This document shows, one piece after another, positions 51,017-59,176 of a DNA stretch of 64,000 nt (its first letter is position 1; the number at the start of each line of letters is the position of its first letter). The translations under genes and the position numbers were made by a program. A model generated the notes under the pieces. That model saw only the letters and a list, made by a program, of their open reading frames with translations, had not been told where the DNA came from and searched no databases. Source of the stretch: a virus; IMG/VR virus record IMGVR_UViG_3300017917_002441, positions 1 through 64,000 of that record; one strand, given 5' to 3'.

Positions 51017-52887
51017 TAACAAAACTACTTGAAGGCGGAAACGTTTTTAAAGACGCCAACGGCAACCCGTTGACCGGCCGTATTAACCAAAGCGATGTTG
51101 CACAAACAGTGCAATGGATTGAAACACTCACAGGTTTGCAATTTCCCAAAGAGCGTTGGTTAGGATCAACTGGGCGCAAGCCTACATCAGGCGACTTAGA
51201 TCTAGCAGTGGATCTTAGTGAAATATCAAAAGATCAGTTGGCAGCCAAACTAACTCAGTGGGTTCAAAGTCACGGTGAAGATCCACGTGCTTGGGTTAAA
51301 AAGGGCGGCGAAGTACACTTACGCACTCCCATCAATGGTAAACCAGAAAACGGATTTGTACAAACAGACTTTATGTTTTTTCCTAATTTGGATTGGGGTA
51401 CATTTTTCTATGCTGGTGGTGAAGATTCTGCATACAAGGGCATGGTACGCAACGTATTAATGTCTAGTTTGGCCAAACATCAAGGCCTAAAGATTGGTGC
51501 CAACGGTGTTATCAGCCGAGCCACAAATCAAGTTGTAAGCATGGACCCAGACTGGGCCGCCCAAGCAGTATTGGGCAAAGGCCATGACCGTAACAGTTTA
51601 AAAAATGTTGAAAGCATTTATCAAGCCTTGACCAAGGATCGCGAACGTGATGCCAAATTGGCAGACTTTAGAGACTACCTGCAACGTGAAGGCTTGCAAG
51701 AGCCCGGTGCTGTGACAGAAAGTGATGTGGGATTCTTGGCTCGACTGCGTGACAGAATTGTCAATCAAGGCATGAGCCCGCTGATCGAACACGAAGTTGT
51801 TACCGAAGCTGAAGTAGCTGGTGTAGGCGGCAGAGCCAAGGGCATTGAACACTTGGAAGATCTTGTGTTTAGACACGGTAGCCGCGGTGTTGAACAAGCT
51901 CTGGGCATTGTGGCGCACCTTGCTGAGCAACCCAGCAGTGCTACAGTAAAGTGGGACGGAAAACCTGCTGTGGTGTTTGGTCGCAAGCCTGCCACAGGTG
52001 AGTTTGTGCTCACAGACGGTTCGGGCTTTGAAGCCAAGGGCTACGACGGACTTGCAACGTCACCAGAAATGATGGCGCAGATACAAAACATGCGTGGTGC
52101 CAACAGACAAGAACTCATTAACATTTACGCTACACTGTTCCCGCTGTTGGAAGCGGCTGTACCACAAAACTTCCGTGGATATGTCAAGGGCGATTTGCTG
52201 TATATGAGCAAACCTGAGTTGGTAGCTGGTAACTATGTATTCCAACCCAACACAGTGGAATATCGTATTCCAGCCAAATCTAGCCTAGGCAAACGCATTG
52301 GCAACAGCGACATCGGCCTAGCTATGCACTCAATGTACGGTGATGTTGGCGAACCACGCCAGCCCCTGAGCCGTGTGACATTTAACGAAGTTCCAGGGCT
52401 ATTGTTGCTAGAACCTATTGCTGGAAAAGAAATACAACTCAATCAACAGTTGATTAAAGAAATTCGTAGTTTGATGCGTAGCAAAGGCAAAGCCATTGAT
52501 ATCTTGTTTAACCCAGCAGAGCTACGAGCACAGCAGATCACAGACTTGGCCAAGCTCTGTGTTGATTATATCAATGCTAGAATTCCCACTGGTAACTTTG
52601 ATAACTTGTTGGGCGGGTTTGGTGAGTGGCTACAGCAACGAGTTACTCCAAGAAAGTTTGCTAATATTGTTGAGTACCTAAAGAGTCCCAGTTCAAATAC
52701 CGAAGGCATGGCTGCGGCGTTTACACTGTTCTTGTTGTTGCACGATCTCAAGATGGACTTGCTACAACAGCTGGATCAGCAAAGCCCTGGTAATGAAGGC
52801 TGGGTCATGGCTACTCCTGCAGGTTACGCCAAAGCAGTGAATCGCTTTGATTTCACTGCTAGAAACCGAGCCAGAAACAACTCCTAA
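51013..52887 (+). CDS. Nucleotidyltransferase / ligase-like (DUF6267-type) fusion
   Basis: 624 residues. Residues 1-~230: a pol-beta-type nucleotidyltransferase with GS (51-52), DLD (61-63) and VQTDFMFF (Asp119). Residues ~266-530: a segment I recognise as DUF6267-like, with GIEHLEDLVFRHGSRGVEQAL, KWDGKPAV (313-320, like motif I K-x-D-G of ATP-dependent ligases) and GYVKGDLLY (389-397, like motif III). Between them lies IEHEVVTE/AEVAG (cut would be after Glu265), like the prohead-protease tag found at the start of stand-alone homologues. The N-terminus MITKLLE/GG could be another such site. RNA or DNA end repair is possible. Confidence 0.62.
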   Translation: MITKLLEGGNVFKDANGNPLTGRINQSDVAQTVQWIETLTGLQFPKERWLGSTGRKPTSGDLDLAVDLSEISKDQLAAKLTQWVQSHGEDPRAWVKKGGEVHLRTPINGKPENGFVQTDFMFFPNLDWGTFFYAGGEDSAYKGMVRNVLMSSLAKHQGLKIGANGVISRATNQVVSMDPDWAAQAVLGKGHDRNSLKNVESIYQALTKDRERDAKLADFRDYLQREGLQEPGAVTESDVGFLARLRDRIVNQGMSPLIEHEVVTEAEVAGVGGRAKGIEHLEDLVFRHGSRGVEQALGIVAHLAEQPSSATVKWDGKPAVVFGRKPATGEFVLTDGSGFEAKGYDGLATSPEMMAQIQNMRGANRQELINIYATLFPLLEAAVPQNFRGYVKGDLLYMSKPELVAGNYVFQPNTVEYRIPAKSSLGKRIGNSDIGLAMHSMYGDVGEPRQPLSRVTFNEVPGLLLLEPIAGKEIQLNQQLIKEIRSLMRSKGKAIDILFNPAELRAQQITDLAKLCVDYINARIPTGNFDNLLGGFGEWLQQRVTPRKFANIVEYLKSPSSNTEGMAAAFTLFLLLHDLKMDLLQQLDQQSPGNEGWVMATPAGYAKAVNRFDFTARNRARNNS

Positions 52888-52909
52888 CCGCAGGTTTTTT
52901 ACCAAAAGA

Positions 52910-52916
52910 CTAAATA
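52910..52916 (+). promoter_or_regulatory. Late-type box CTAAATA
   Basis: GACTAAATAAGTG, 40 bases before the ATG at 52957. Confidence 0.48.
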
Positions 52917-52922
52917 AGTGTA

Positions 52923-52936
52923 GGGCTTTGGAGCCC
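52923..52936 (+). promoter_or_regulatory. Leader hairpin
   Basis: GGGCT/AGCCC with TTGG loop in the leader of the 52957 gene, just before AAGGAG; may protect the mRNA 5' end. Confidence 0.45.
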
Positions 52937-52956
52937 ATATATTAAGGAGAAACAAA

Positions 52957-53367
52957 ATGGCCGTATTTACACGTACAAGTGGTGACTTTCAACCAGTAGT
53001 GGTTGTTGACCAAGGCGTTGCCGCATCTTCACCAGGTGCTGGTTACAACACAGGTATTAATACTGTAGTTAGTGGTGCAACTGTTAACGCCGCAGGTCCT
53101 AAGCTAGACTTCGGTACAGTTACTTTCACAGGTACTGCAACTGTTAGTGGCGCTGACCTAGCTAAAGCAATCCAAGTGATTCAGCAAAAAGCTACTATCG
53201 CTATCTATGAGTTCACAACTGTTGGTTCTAACCAAGCTACTTTGGCTTTGGCTACATACCCAACCGCTGCCTGGAACTATGCTAACGGTGAAGATCTAGA
53301 CGTTGCTTTGACAGCCGCCCTAGGTTATGCTGTTACAACAGCCGCTAGCGCAACATTCACAAACTAA
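52957..53367 (+). CDS. Probable abundant small virion protein
   Basis: 136 residues, almost entirely beta-prone and Ala/Thr/Val/Gly-rich (FTRTSGDFQPVVVVDQGVAAS, KLDFGTVTFTGTATVSGADLAKAIQVIQQKATIAIYEFTT). It has its own late-type box, leader hairpin, AAGGAG and a strong terminator, so it is a single-gene transcript, as expected for a highly expressed decoration or structural protein. No family recognised. Confidence 0.66.
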   Translation: MAVFTRTSGDFQPVVVVDQGVAASSPGAGYNTGINTVVSGATVNAAGPKLDFGTVTFTGTATVSGADLAKAIQVIQQKATIAIYEFTTVGSNQATLALATYPTAAWNYANGEDLDVALTAALGYAVTTAASATFTN

Positions 53368-53386
53368 TTTAAACAGTTTGTAACCC

Positions 53387-53416
53387 AACCCTGGACGTAA
53401 AAAATCCAGGGTTTTT
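53387..53416 (+). terminator. Strong intrinsic terminator
   Basis: AACCCTGGA (53387-53395) and TCCAGGGTT (53405-53413) form a nine-pair stem, running into a T-tract. Confidence 0.85.
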
Positions 53417-53425
53417 CTTTGCCGT

Positions 53426-53431
53426 TAAATA
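53426..53431 (+). promoter_or_regulatory. Late-type box TAAATA next to ATG
   Basis: GTTAAATATCAACAATG: six bases to the ATG at 53438 and no Shine-Dalgarno; leaderless candidate directly after the terminator. Confidence 0.52.
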
Positions 53432-53437
53432 TCAACA

Positions 53438-53860
53438 ATGAAGATAGCATGTCGCACCATTTTTGATTGCATGGCAACCGGTGTCACTGGACACTACAGG
53501 CCCAGTCAAGTACCGTTTACAGATCATACCGGTCAGTCAATAAAAAATCAAACAGACTGGAATCAGTCACGGAATCAACAGCGCAACTGGGAAACACTGT
53601 TGCAAGTCATTGGACTGCGCACACAGCCTACCATTACTATAATGCCCTATTTTTCCAACGGCTACTGGCAGTTTGAATTTGAACCAGCCAGTGACGGGGT
53701 GTATAGCATAACTGGTGCCACAGACGATCTAGGAGCATTGTATCAAGACTGTCGCAATGTGCCCATGATTGTACACGTTGACGAACAAACACAGAAAACG
53801 CCAGTGCTGTGTGTGGAAGGTGCTGAACAAAACATTTGGTTTGAGGCGGTAAATAAGTGA
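53438..53860 (+). CDS. Conserved T4-like phage protein, unknown
   Basis: 140 residues: MKIACRTIFDCMATGVTGHY, TDWNQSRNQQRNWETLLQVIGLRTQP, MPYFSNGYWQFEFEPASDGVY. I recall this type from cyanophages and pelagic phages without function. It seems a globular alpha/beta protein; the WNQSRNQQRNWETLLQ helix is the most conserved-looking part. The late-type box indicates a virion or late function. Leaderless expression is predicted. Confidence 0.7.
   Translation: MKIACRTIFDCMATGVTGHYRPSQVPFTDHTGQSIKNQTDWNQSRNQQRNWETLLQVIGLRTQPTITIMPYFSNGYWQFEFEPASDGVYSITGATDDLGALYQDCRNVPMIVHVDEQTQKTPVLCVEGAEQNIWFEAVNK
53850..53855 (+). promoter_or_regulatory. Late-type box TAAATA
   Basis: GGTAAATAAGTG overlaps the end of the preceding gene, 17 bases before ATG 53873, which has GATGGAG. 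Confidence 0.42.
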
Positions 53861-53872
53861 TGGAGAATAATT

Positions 53873-54136
53873 ATGGCCGAGCCAAGTGAAATTGAAAAGA
53901 AAAGCTTAGAAGCACACGTAGAATTGTGTGCCGAACGTTATCGCAGTTTAGATGAACGTCTTGATGGGTTGGCAAATAATATTGTCAAGGTTGAAGAGTG
54001 TACCGAAGAAATCAAGAACATAATGACTAAACATGTGGAAAAACACAACGATCGACTGATAGGTTGGGGTGTTAGTATTATTGCAGTTTTAGTAGGCACC
54101 ATTGGATGGTTGCTGTCACACTACGTTTTTAAATGA
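53873..54136 (+). CDS. Holin-like coiled-coil membrane protein
   Basis: 87 residues. The first ~60 are a charged helix with heptad-like spacing (LDERLDGLANNIVKVEECTEEIKNIM). Then LIGWGVSIIAVLVGTIGWLLSHYVFK forms one C-terminal membrane span. This layout resembles the haemolysin XhlA-like small membrane proteins linked to phage lysis. It may be a holin, antiholin or spanin-like partner; no endolysin gene is seen nearby. Overlaps the next gene by four bases. Confidence 0.55.
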   Translation: MAEPSEIEKKSLEAHVELCAERYRSLDERLDGLANNIVKVEECTEEIKNIMTKHVEKHNDRLIGWGVSIIAVLVGTIGWLLSHYVFK

Positions 54137-54609
54137 ACAAAGAAGCCAAAATAGAACAGTGGGCCGAACGTGAATTACGCAAGGCCATGGACAAAGTTAT
54201 TTTGTCTGATGAAGAAGGCGGGTATGTGGTATTTGGAAAATACTACATTATGCCCAGCGAGAACGGTACTGTGGTCAGCACCTGGGATCGTGAAATTCAC
54301 TGTTTTATGAACAAACGTCATGCCATGAGTTGGTGCATTTTAGATCACAAAAACAATTATGCCTTGGCTAACCAGTTGATTTCATTAGACAGTAGAAAAC
54401 AAAAACTAGGCAGTGACGTACACATTAGACGCACAATTGGAGAACGTGGGCGTGACCCCAACTTCCGTGAAATTATCAATTTAAAAGTATCAATGAAATT
54501 ACAAGCACTCAGCGTGTTAAACCAAGAGCTTGATAAATGCGTTGGTTATGCTAAATATCTACAGACAAAAGGATTCGCAAATGAAACTGCAAGAACTAGC
54601 CGCGCCTAA
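54133..54609 (+). CDS. Conserved phage protein, unknown
   Basis: 158 residues: helix-rich start (AKIEQWAERELRKAMDKVIL), a strand unit (YVVFGKYYIMPSENGTVVSTWDREIHCF), NKRHAMSWCILDHKNNYALANQL, and a C-terminal helical part. I recall homologues in T4-like marine phages; no function. Its end overlaps the next gene by 29 bases. Confidence 0.66.
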   Translation: MNKEAKIEQWAERELRKAMDKVILSDEEGGYVVFGKYYIMPSENGTVVSTWDREIHCFMNKRHAMSWCILDHKNNYALANQLISLDSRKQKLGSDVHIRRTIGERGRDPNFREIINLKVSMKLQALSVLNQELDKCVGYAKYLQTKGFANETARTSRA

Positions 54610-55504
54610 CCCAGCGCAACAAATTGCCCAAGTATTTGAAAGCTACTTTGGGTCACGTATCACTGTTGAGCAACTCAACGAAACTCAAACCGTTGCAATG
54701 TTGCGTCGTGTTCGTGCTACTCTTAAAGAGCATCAGAATTCTCCAGCTCGCCATCACAGCGAGCAGAACCCAGCTTATTTGAAGTTGGTTGTAATGGAAA
54801 AAGCTCTGGTTGCTAAACTTAAAGAGTTTGAGCAGCCACAACCAACTGGTACAGGCCAACAACCGGGCAATACTCAACAACAGACTCAGCAAGCCGTGGC
54901 CACTGTCAAAGATCCCAAGCTAAAGGCAGCTCTAGATAAGAGCGCCAAAGGTCAACAGTTGAATCCAGAAGAACAAAAGCTTGTGGCTGGTGCTGCCTTG
55001 ATGAAAACTGAAAACAAATTGCGCAGTGCTCTGCGTATTGTTAAAGAAAGCGAAGTTCAACAAGCTCAGGTGGTTCTTGCCGCTCAAGACTTGGTAGACA
55101 AGATGCAAGGCATGTTGGAAGATACCACAGAATTACAATTTAAGGAATTGCCTGCTCTAGTTGACTCAATCAAGAATCAAGTAGGTGTTGAGCAAGCACA
55201 ACAGTTTAATACTGATGCATCTGCCGCCCTGGCTGGCTTGGTGCAAAACCTACAAGGTGCTAAACAACAACTAGAAACTGCACTTGGGGTTGTGACTGGA
55301 CAATCTGCTCCTGCTCCTGCACTAGACGCAGCCATGACTGGTGCAGAACCTGGTGCCGAAGCCGGCGCTGAGTTAGGTGCTGAGTTAGGTGCTGAAGCTG
55401 GTGCCGAAGCCGGCGCTGAGTTAGGTGCTGAAGAACTTCCAGCTGAAGAGCCTGAATCTCCTGCAGTGGGTGGCAAAGGCGCACTAGGTCGCGCTCGTAG
55501 ATAA
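54581..55504 (+). CDS. Helical virion/scaffold-type protein with GAE repeats
   Basis: 307 residues from ATG 54581. Mostly helix: LRSALRIVKESEVQQAQVVLAAQDLVDKM and ALVDSIKNQVGVEQAQQFNTDASAALAGLVQNL are segments I recall as conserved in cyanophages. A Gln/Pro-rich linker lies at ~90-110. Near the C-terminus is a Gly-Ala-Glu tract (~residues 255-290) encoded by a 48-base tandem repeat, then GALGRARR. An internal scaffold-like or core role is possible. Its stop overlaps the next start. Confidence 0.62.
   Translation: MKLQELAAPNPAQQIAQVFESYFGSRITVEQLNETQTVAMLRRVRATLKEHQNSPARHHSEQNPAYLKLVVMEKALVAKLKEFEQPQPTGTGQQPGNTQQQTQQAVATVKDPKLKAALDKSAKGQQLNPEEQKLVAGAALMKTENKLRSALRIVKESEVQQAQVVLAAQDLVDKMQGMLEDTTELQFKELPALVDSIKNQVGVEQAQQFNTDASAALAGLVQNLQGAKQQLETALGVVTGQSAPAPALDAAMTGAEPGAEAGAELGAELGAEAGAEAGAELGAEELPAEEPESPAVGGKGALGRARR
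55352..55431 (+). repeat. Tandem repeat encoding Gly-Ala-Glu tract
   Basis: A 32-base exact repeat (55352-55383 and 55400-55431, offset 48) within GAE/AGAELGAE codons. In-frame, so copy number can change without frameshift. Confidence 0.75.
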
Positions 55505-55860
55505 TGCGCATATTTGAAGTAGATTCAGGCGACACAAACACACCAGATCCCAAACAACTTTTGGGTCTGGTGAAGTTTTTAAACGGCCGTGCAGAAGATA
55601 CCAACGCACAAAAGCAAATATCACAAGATGCTTTCATTGGCATCGCACAGGATTTGGGTATCAATGTCAACAAAAACAATTTGGCTGACATGATAGCACA
55701 AGAGCCACTTAGTAACGTACTAGAACCCCTAGATCCAAATTCAGGGCAAGTTACATTCAAAGGTGCCAACATTGGCCCAACTGCTATGCCAGTTAACAAA
55801 GCACAAGACATAGTAGCATCCGCAGCCAAATCGGCAATGAAAAAAGACCGCGGCGTCTAA
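55504..55860 (+). CDS. Conserved T4-like phage protein, unknown
   Basis: 118 residues: LLGLVKFLNGRAEDTNAQKQISQDAFIGIAQDLGINV, then LADMIAQEPLSNVLEPLDPNSGQVTFKG and AMPVNKAQDIVASAAKSAMKK. I recall the same pattern from cyanophages, where it is unassigned. Compact helical protein with no enzymatic motif. One-base overlap with the upstream gene suggests they form a pair. Confidence 0.7.
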   Translation: MRIFEVDSGDTNTPDPKQLLGLVKFLNGRAEDTNAQKQISQDAFIGIAQDLGINVNKNNLADMIAQEPLSNVLEPLDPNSGQVTFKGANIGPTAMPVNKAQDIVASAAKSAMKKDRGV

Positions 55861-55870
55861 ACCAAAATCG

Positions 55871-55899
55871 TTGACAATCTGTTGTAAATACCTTACACT
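55871..55899 (+). promoter_or_regulatory. Sigma70-type promoter for iscU-iscA
   Basis: TTGACA (55871-55876), 17-base spacer, TACACT (55894-55899), then ATAAGGAG before ATG 55918. Confidence 0.72.
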
Positions 55900-55917
55900 A
55901 ACATAAGGAGTTTATCT

Positions 55918-56310
55918 ATGGCATATTCTGACAAAGTAGTGGACCACTATGAAAACCCCCGCAATGTGGGTTCGTTTGACAAAGGCGACAACAGTGTGGG
56001 CACTGGTATGGTTGGTGCGCCGGCATGTGGTGATGTTATGAAACTACAAATAAAGGTGGACGATGCTACAGGTATTATTACAGACGCGAAATTTAAAACG
56101 TATGGCTGCGGCTCGGCAATCGCAAGCTCAAGCCTTGTTACGGAATGGGTCAAAGGAAAAACCCTTGACGAAGCCGCAACCATCCGAAACAGTGAAATCG
56201 CAGAAGAGCTTGCCCTTCCACCAGTTAAGATCCACTGTTCAATCTTGGCTGAAGACGCTATAAAAGCCGCAGTAGAGGACTATCGTAAAAAACATGATAT
56301 CAATAACTGA
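55918..56310 (+). CDS. iscU: Iron-sulphur cluster scaffold IscU
   Basis: 130 residues, full length (E. coli IscU 128). It assembles [2Fe-2S] clusters from IscS-derived sulphide before transfer. All three ligand Cys are present (Cys37 in GAPACGDVM, Cys64 in TYGCGSAIAS, Cys107 in KIHCSIL), as are Asp39 and the LPPVK motif (100-104) recognised by the chaperone HscA, so it should work with host IscS/HscAB. Sigma70 promoter and AAGGAG. Overlaps iscA by 17 bases. Confidence 0.93.
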   Translation: MAYSDKVVDHYENPRNVGSFDKGDNSVGTGMVGAPACGDVMKLQIKVDDATGIITDAKFKTYGCGSAIASSSLVTEWVKGKTLDEAATIRNSEIAEELALPPVKIHCSILAEDAIKAAVEDYRKKHDINN

Positions 56311-56623
56311 TGCGGCTGTTTGCAAGATTAAAGAAAACATCAAACGTCGTGGACGCGGCCTAGGTATCAAAGTTGGCATACGCACCACTGGCTGTTCTGG
56401 TCTTGCATATACATTGGAATATGTTGATGTTGAGCAGGGCAAAGAAATTTGCATGATGCACCATGACATCAACGGTGTACGAGTTTACATAGACCCCAAA
56501 CATTCTCCTTACTTAACAGGCATGACCATGGATTGGGTCCGCAATGGACTCAACGAAGGTTTTGATTTTATTAACCCCAATGAACGTGACCGTTGCGGTT
56601 GCGGAGAAAGCTTTAGAGTTTAA
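56294..56623 (+). CDS. iscA: A-type iron-sulphur carrier (IscA/ErpA-like)
   Basis: 109 residues. It receives clusters or iron and delivers [4Fe-4S] clusters to apo-enzymes. The family's three Cys are in place: TTGCSGLAYTLEY (Cys34) and RCGCGESF (Cys101 and Cys103). Full length. Overlaps iscU and ends one base into the nuclease gene, so the three may be co-expressed. Likely clients encoded by the phage are the two radical SAM proteins at 11495 and 19958 (inference). Confidence 0.9.
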   Translation: MISITDAAVCKIKENIKRRGRGLGIKVGIRTTGCSGLAYTLEYVDVEQGKEICMMHHDINGVRVYIDPKHSPYLTGMTMDWVRNGLNEGFDFINPNERDRCGCGESFRV

Positions 56624-57342
56624 TGTACAATCCACGTTTTGACTACAAACCAGTGCCACGGGTAACAATTGATGGGCGTAGATACTATGCTACCCCTGAT
56701 GGCAACAAGTTACCCAGTGTAACTACAATTTTAGATCGTACCAAAAGCGAAGAAAGCAAACAGGCATTAGAAAACTGGCGCCGCCGTGTGGGACATGCCC
56801 AGGCGCAGGCCATTACCACAGAAGCTGCCAACCGTGGCACACGCATGCACACGTATCTTGAGCACTATATCAAACACGGTGAACTAAAGGATCGCGGCAC
56901 TAATCCATTTAGCTGGGCTAGCCATGCCATGGCTCAGGTAGTAATTGACCAAGGTATCACTAGCCGTGTAAATGAATTCTGGGGGTACGAAGTTCCTCTT
57001 TATTTCCCCAACATCTATGCTGGCACCACAGATGCATGTGGCTTGCATATCGGTGATGAATCTATTCTAGACTACAAACAAACCAACAAGCCCAAAAAGC
57101 GCGAGTGGATCGAAGACTATTTCCTACAGCTCTGCGCTTATGCAGAAGCACACAATGAACTGCATGGTACAAATATCAAAAAAGGCGTAGTTTTGATGTG
57201 CGTCAAACCCGAAGTTGACGATCAAATGAACATTATTAAACCGCCTGAATATCAGGAATTTGTGCTGGAAGGCGCAGAATTTGAACGTCATCGTCAGTTG
57301 TGGTGGAAACGAGTTGAACAGTATTACATGCTAAATATGTGA
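56623..57342 (+). CDS. PD-(D/E)XK exonuclease (Cas4/RecB-like)
   Basis: 239 residues. Motifs: LPSVTTILDRTKSEE at the start, AANRGTRMHTYLEHYI (RG...H...E), AGTTDACGLHIGDESILDYKQTNKPKKREW (D...D-x-K active site), and DYFLQLCAYAEAHNE (the QxxxY motif typical of RecB/Cas4-type nucleases). The four-Cys cluster of Cas4 is not visible. Such exonucleases in T4-like marine phages probably process DNA ends in recombination or degrade host DNA. Starts at the last base of iscA. Confidence 0.82.
   Translation: MYNPRFDYKPVPRVTIDGRRYYATPDGNKLPSVTTILDRTKSEESKQALENWRRRVGHAQAQAITTEAANRGTRMHTYLEHYIKHGELKDRGTNPFSWASHAMAQVVIDQGITSRVNEFWGYEVPLYFPNIYAGTTDACGLHIGDESILDYKQTNKPKKREWIEDYFLQLCAYAEAHNELHGTNIKKGVVLMCVKPEVDDQMNIIKPPEYQEFVLEGAEFERHRQLWWKRVEQYYMLNM
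57331..57337 (+). promoter_or_regulatory. Late-type box CTAAATA before tailspike
   Basis: TGCTAAATATG overlaps the nuclease gene end, 24 bases before the GTG start at 57362, with AAGGA between. Confidence 0.5.
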
Positions 57343-57361
57343 TATCGCAAGGAACATCACT

Positions 57362-59176
57362 GTGGCAATTGTACAAGTATCGAGAATAACACAACGTAAA
57401 GGTCTAGAAGTAGACTTACCACAACCGCTAGCGGGTGCAGAACTGGGCTGGGCAGTTGACCAACGCAGACTGTTTATTGGTAACGGCTCACTAGAAGAAG
57501 GAGCCCCAGCAGTGGGCAACACCGAAATTCTAACAGAATTCAGTGACCTTCTTGCTTACTCCACTGCTTACACTTACAAAGGCGAAGCCGCTGGTTATAC
57601 AGTGCAAACTGGCCCCACAGCCGGTGACCCCATTAGTCAAAGCATTCAAGCACGACTAGACAGCTATGCCATTGTATCAGAGTTTGGAGCACAGGGCGAC
57701 GGTGTGACAGACGACACTGAAGCCATTAACCGTGCATTCAACCAGCTGTATTGTGTACAAACCAACATTCAGGTTCGCCGTAGTTTGTTCTTCCCAGCCG
57801 GGGTGTATGTTATCAGTAACACACTGTTGATCCCATCTTATGCCAAACTGTATGGCGAAGGTGCTGATCACACTATCATACTTTTCCAAGTACAGAATTG
57901 GGCCGCTAATACTGCGTATGCCGAAGGTGTGTTGGTTAAAAACACAGACCCAGCAACATCAATTGTAACATATTATCGTGCAGTGGCACCTGTGCCAGCA
58001 ACTGGCATTGCACTCACTGACGTGGCATATTGGGATCCAACTAGCTTGCCCAACTATGTGTTTCAAACTGCTGACAGTCAACAACAAACCGGCGCCAACA
58101 TTGGCGTCAACGGTGCTATTGCACCACGCAACATTGAAGTGTCTGGAATCACATTCCAGACCATGGAATATGGTGATGGTGCATTGGTGGCACACAACAT
58201 AGCATTGATTGAAAAGTCTCGTCAGTGCTACTTTGACAGTGTAAACTTTATTGGCCCACTAACAACCACAGATCTTGACACCACAGTTGAAGATTTAACT
58301 GGTGTGAATTTCATAAGTTCGCCCGCTAGTATCTGTACACAGATTACATTTGACAAATGCCGCTTTGCTGGCATGACTTATGCGTTTAACACTGACAACT
58401 TAGTCAAAGGCATCACAGTCAGCAATGGTTGGTTTGATACATTGTACCAAGGTGTAGTTCTAGGCGACGCCACACCAGTAGACGGTGGCCCCACAGGCTT
58501 CCGTATTGTTCACAATGTGTTTGATAATATCTATGCCGAAGGTATTGTGTTTGACAATTGCAGACTCAATGCATCTGGTTACAACACATTCTACGACGTG
58601 GGCAATCACTTCAACGGTGTTGCTACTCCGGCAGCCCCAATTATTTCTATCAATGCTGATGAGAACGCCAGCATTGGTGACATGTTTGCTAGAACCACAG
58701 CACAGACTCAGCTGGGCACCGGATGGCCAAGAATTAGAATTTTTAATTCTACTACATCTACTATCCCAACCAGTATAGGAATTGACAGTGCAGATAAGCT
58801 ACAATTAGGTTCATATGTAAGAACCAGTGGCAAGCAACAAGAAATCCTTGATGGCTTTACCCAGGAACCTATTTTTACAGTCAACACTAACCTAAGTTTA
58901 CAAAACGGTGGATTCCAAGCATTTAAAATGGATTATACTATTTCAAGACTCACTGCTGGCAGTCGTGCATATCGAACAGGTACACTGACAGTTGTTGCCG
59001 GGGGCGATGACAGTGCTGGCGACGGCATTGTCTACACCGACGATTATACTGAAAACGAACAAACAGATGTTGTATTGCAAGCAACTGAAAGTGGTAATGT
59101 GGTAACCGTCAGCTACTCAGCGGCTACTACCACCTATGACGGATCAATCTACTACAGCGTAACACACTTGGCTTGA
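57362..59176 (+). CDS. Tailspike with pectate-lyase-like beta-helix
   Basis: 604 residues, GTG start with AAGGA 9-13 bases upstream. Residues 1-~60 (VSRITQRKGLEVDLPQPLAGAELGWAVDQRRLFIGNG, split by strands) form a virion-attachment domain common to phage fibres. At ~residue 100, VSEFGAQGDGVTDDTEAINRAFNQL is the signature entry into a right-handed beta-helix; FFPAGVYVISNTLLIPSYAKLYGEG and later coil repeats follow. Such spikes bind and often cleave surface polysaccharide. Active-site residues cannot be picked from sequence alone. Confidence 0.85.
   Translation: MAIVQVSRITQRKGLEVDLPQPLAGAELGWAVDQRRLFIGNGSLEEGAPAVGNTEILTEFSDLLAYSTAYTYKGEAAGYTVQTGPTAGDPISQSIQARLDSYAIVSEFGAQGDGVTDDTEAINRAFNQLYCVQTNIQVRRSLFFPAGVYVISNTLLIPSYAKLYGEGADHTIILFQVQNWAANTAYAEGVLVKNTDPATSIVTYYRAVAPVPATGIALTDVAYWDPTSLPNYVFQTADSQQQTGANIGVNGAIAPRNIEVSGITFQTMEYGDGALVAHNIALIEKSRQCYFDSVNFIGPLTTTDLDTTVEDLTGVNFISSPASICTQITFDKCRFAGMTYAFNTDNLVKGITVSNGWFDTLYQGVVLGDATPVDGGPTGFRIVHNVFDNIYAEGIVFDNCRLNASGYNTFYDVGNHFNGVATPAAPIISINADENASIGDMFARTTAQTQLGTGWPRIRIFNSTTSTIPTSIGIDSADKLQLGSYVRTSGKQQEILDGFTQEPIFTVNTNLSLQNGGFQAFKMDYTISRLTAGSRAYRTGTLTVVAGGDDSAGDGIVYTDDYTENEQTDVVLQATESGNVVTVSYSAATTTYDGSIYYSVTHLA

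Noticed and set aside
52884-52900. Terminator after the 51013 gene (AACC-GCA-GGTTTTTT)
   Set aside because: Only a four-pair stem; not convincing alone.
55260-55829. 189-codon reverse open frame with Gln/Leu/His repeats
   Set aside because: It mirrors the Gly-Ala-Glu repeat of the forward gene; low-complexity antisense shadow.
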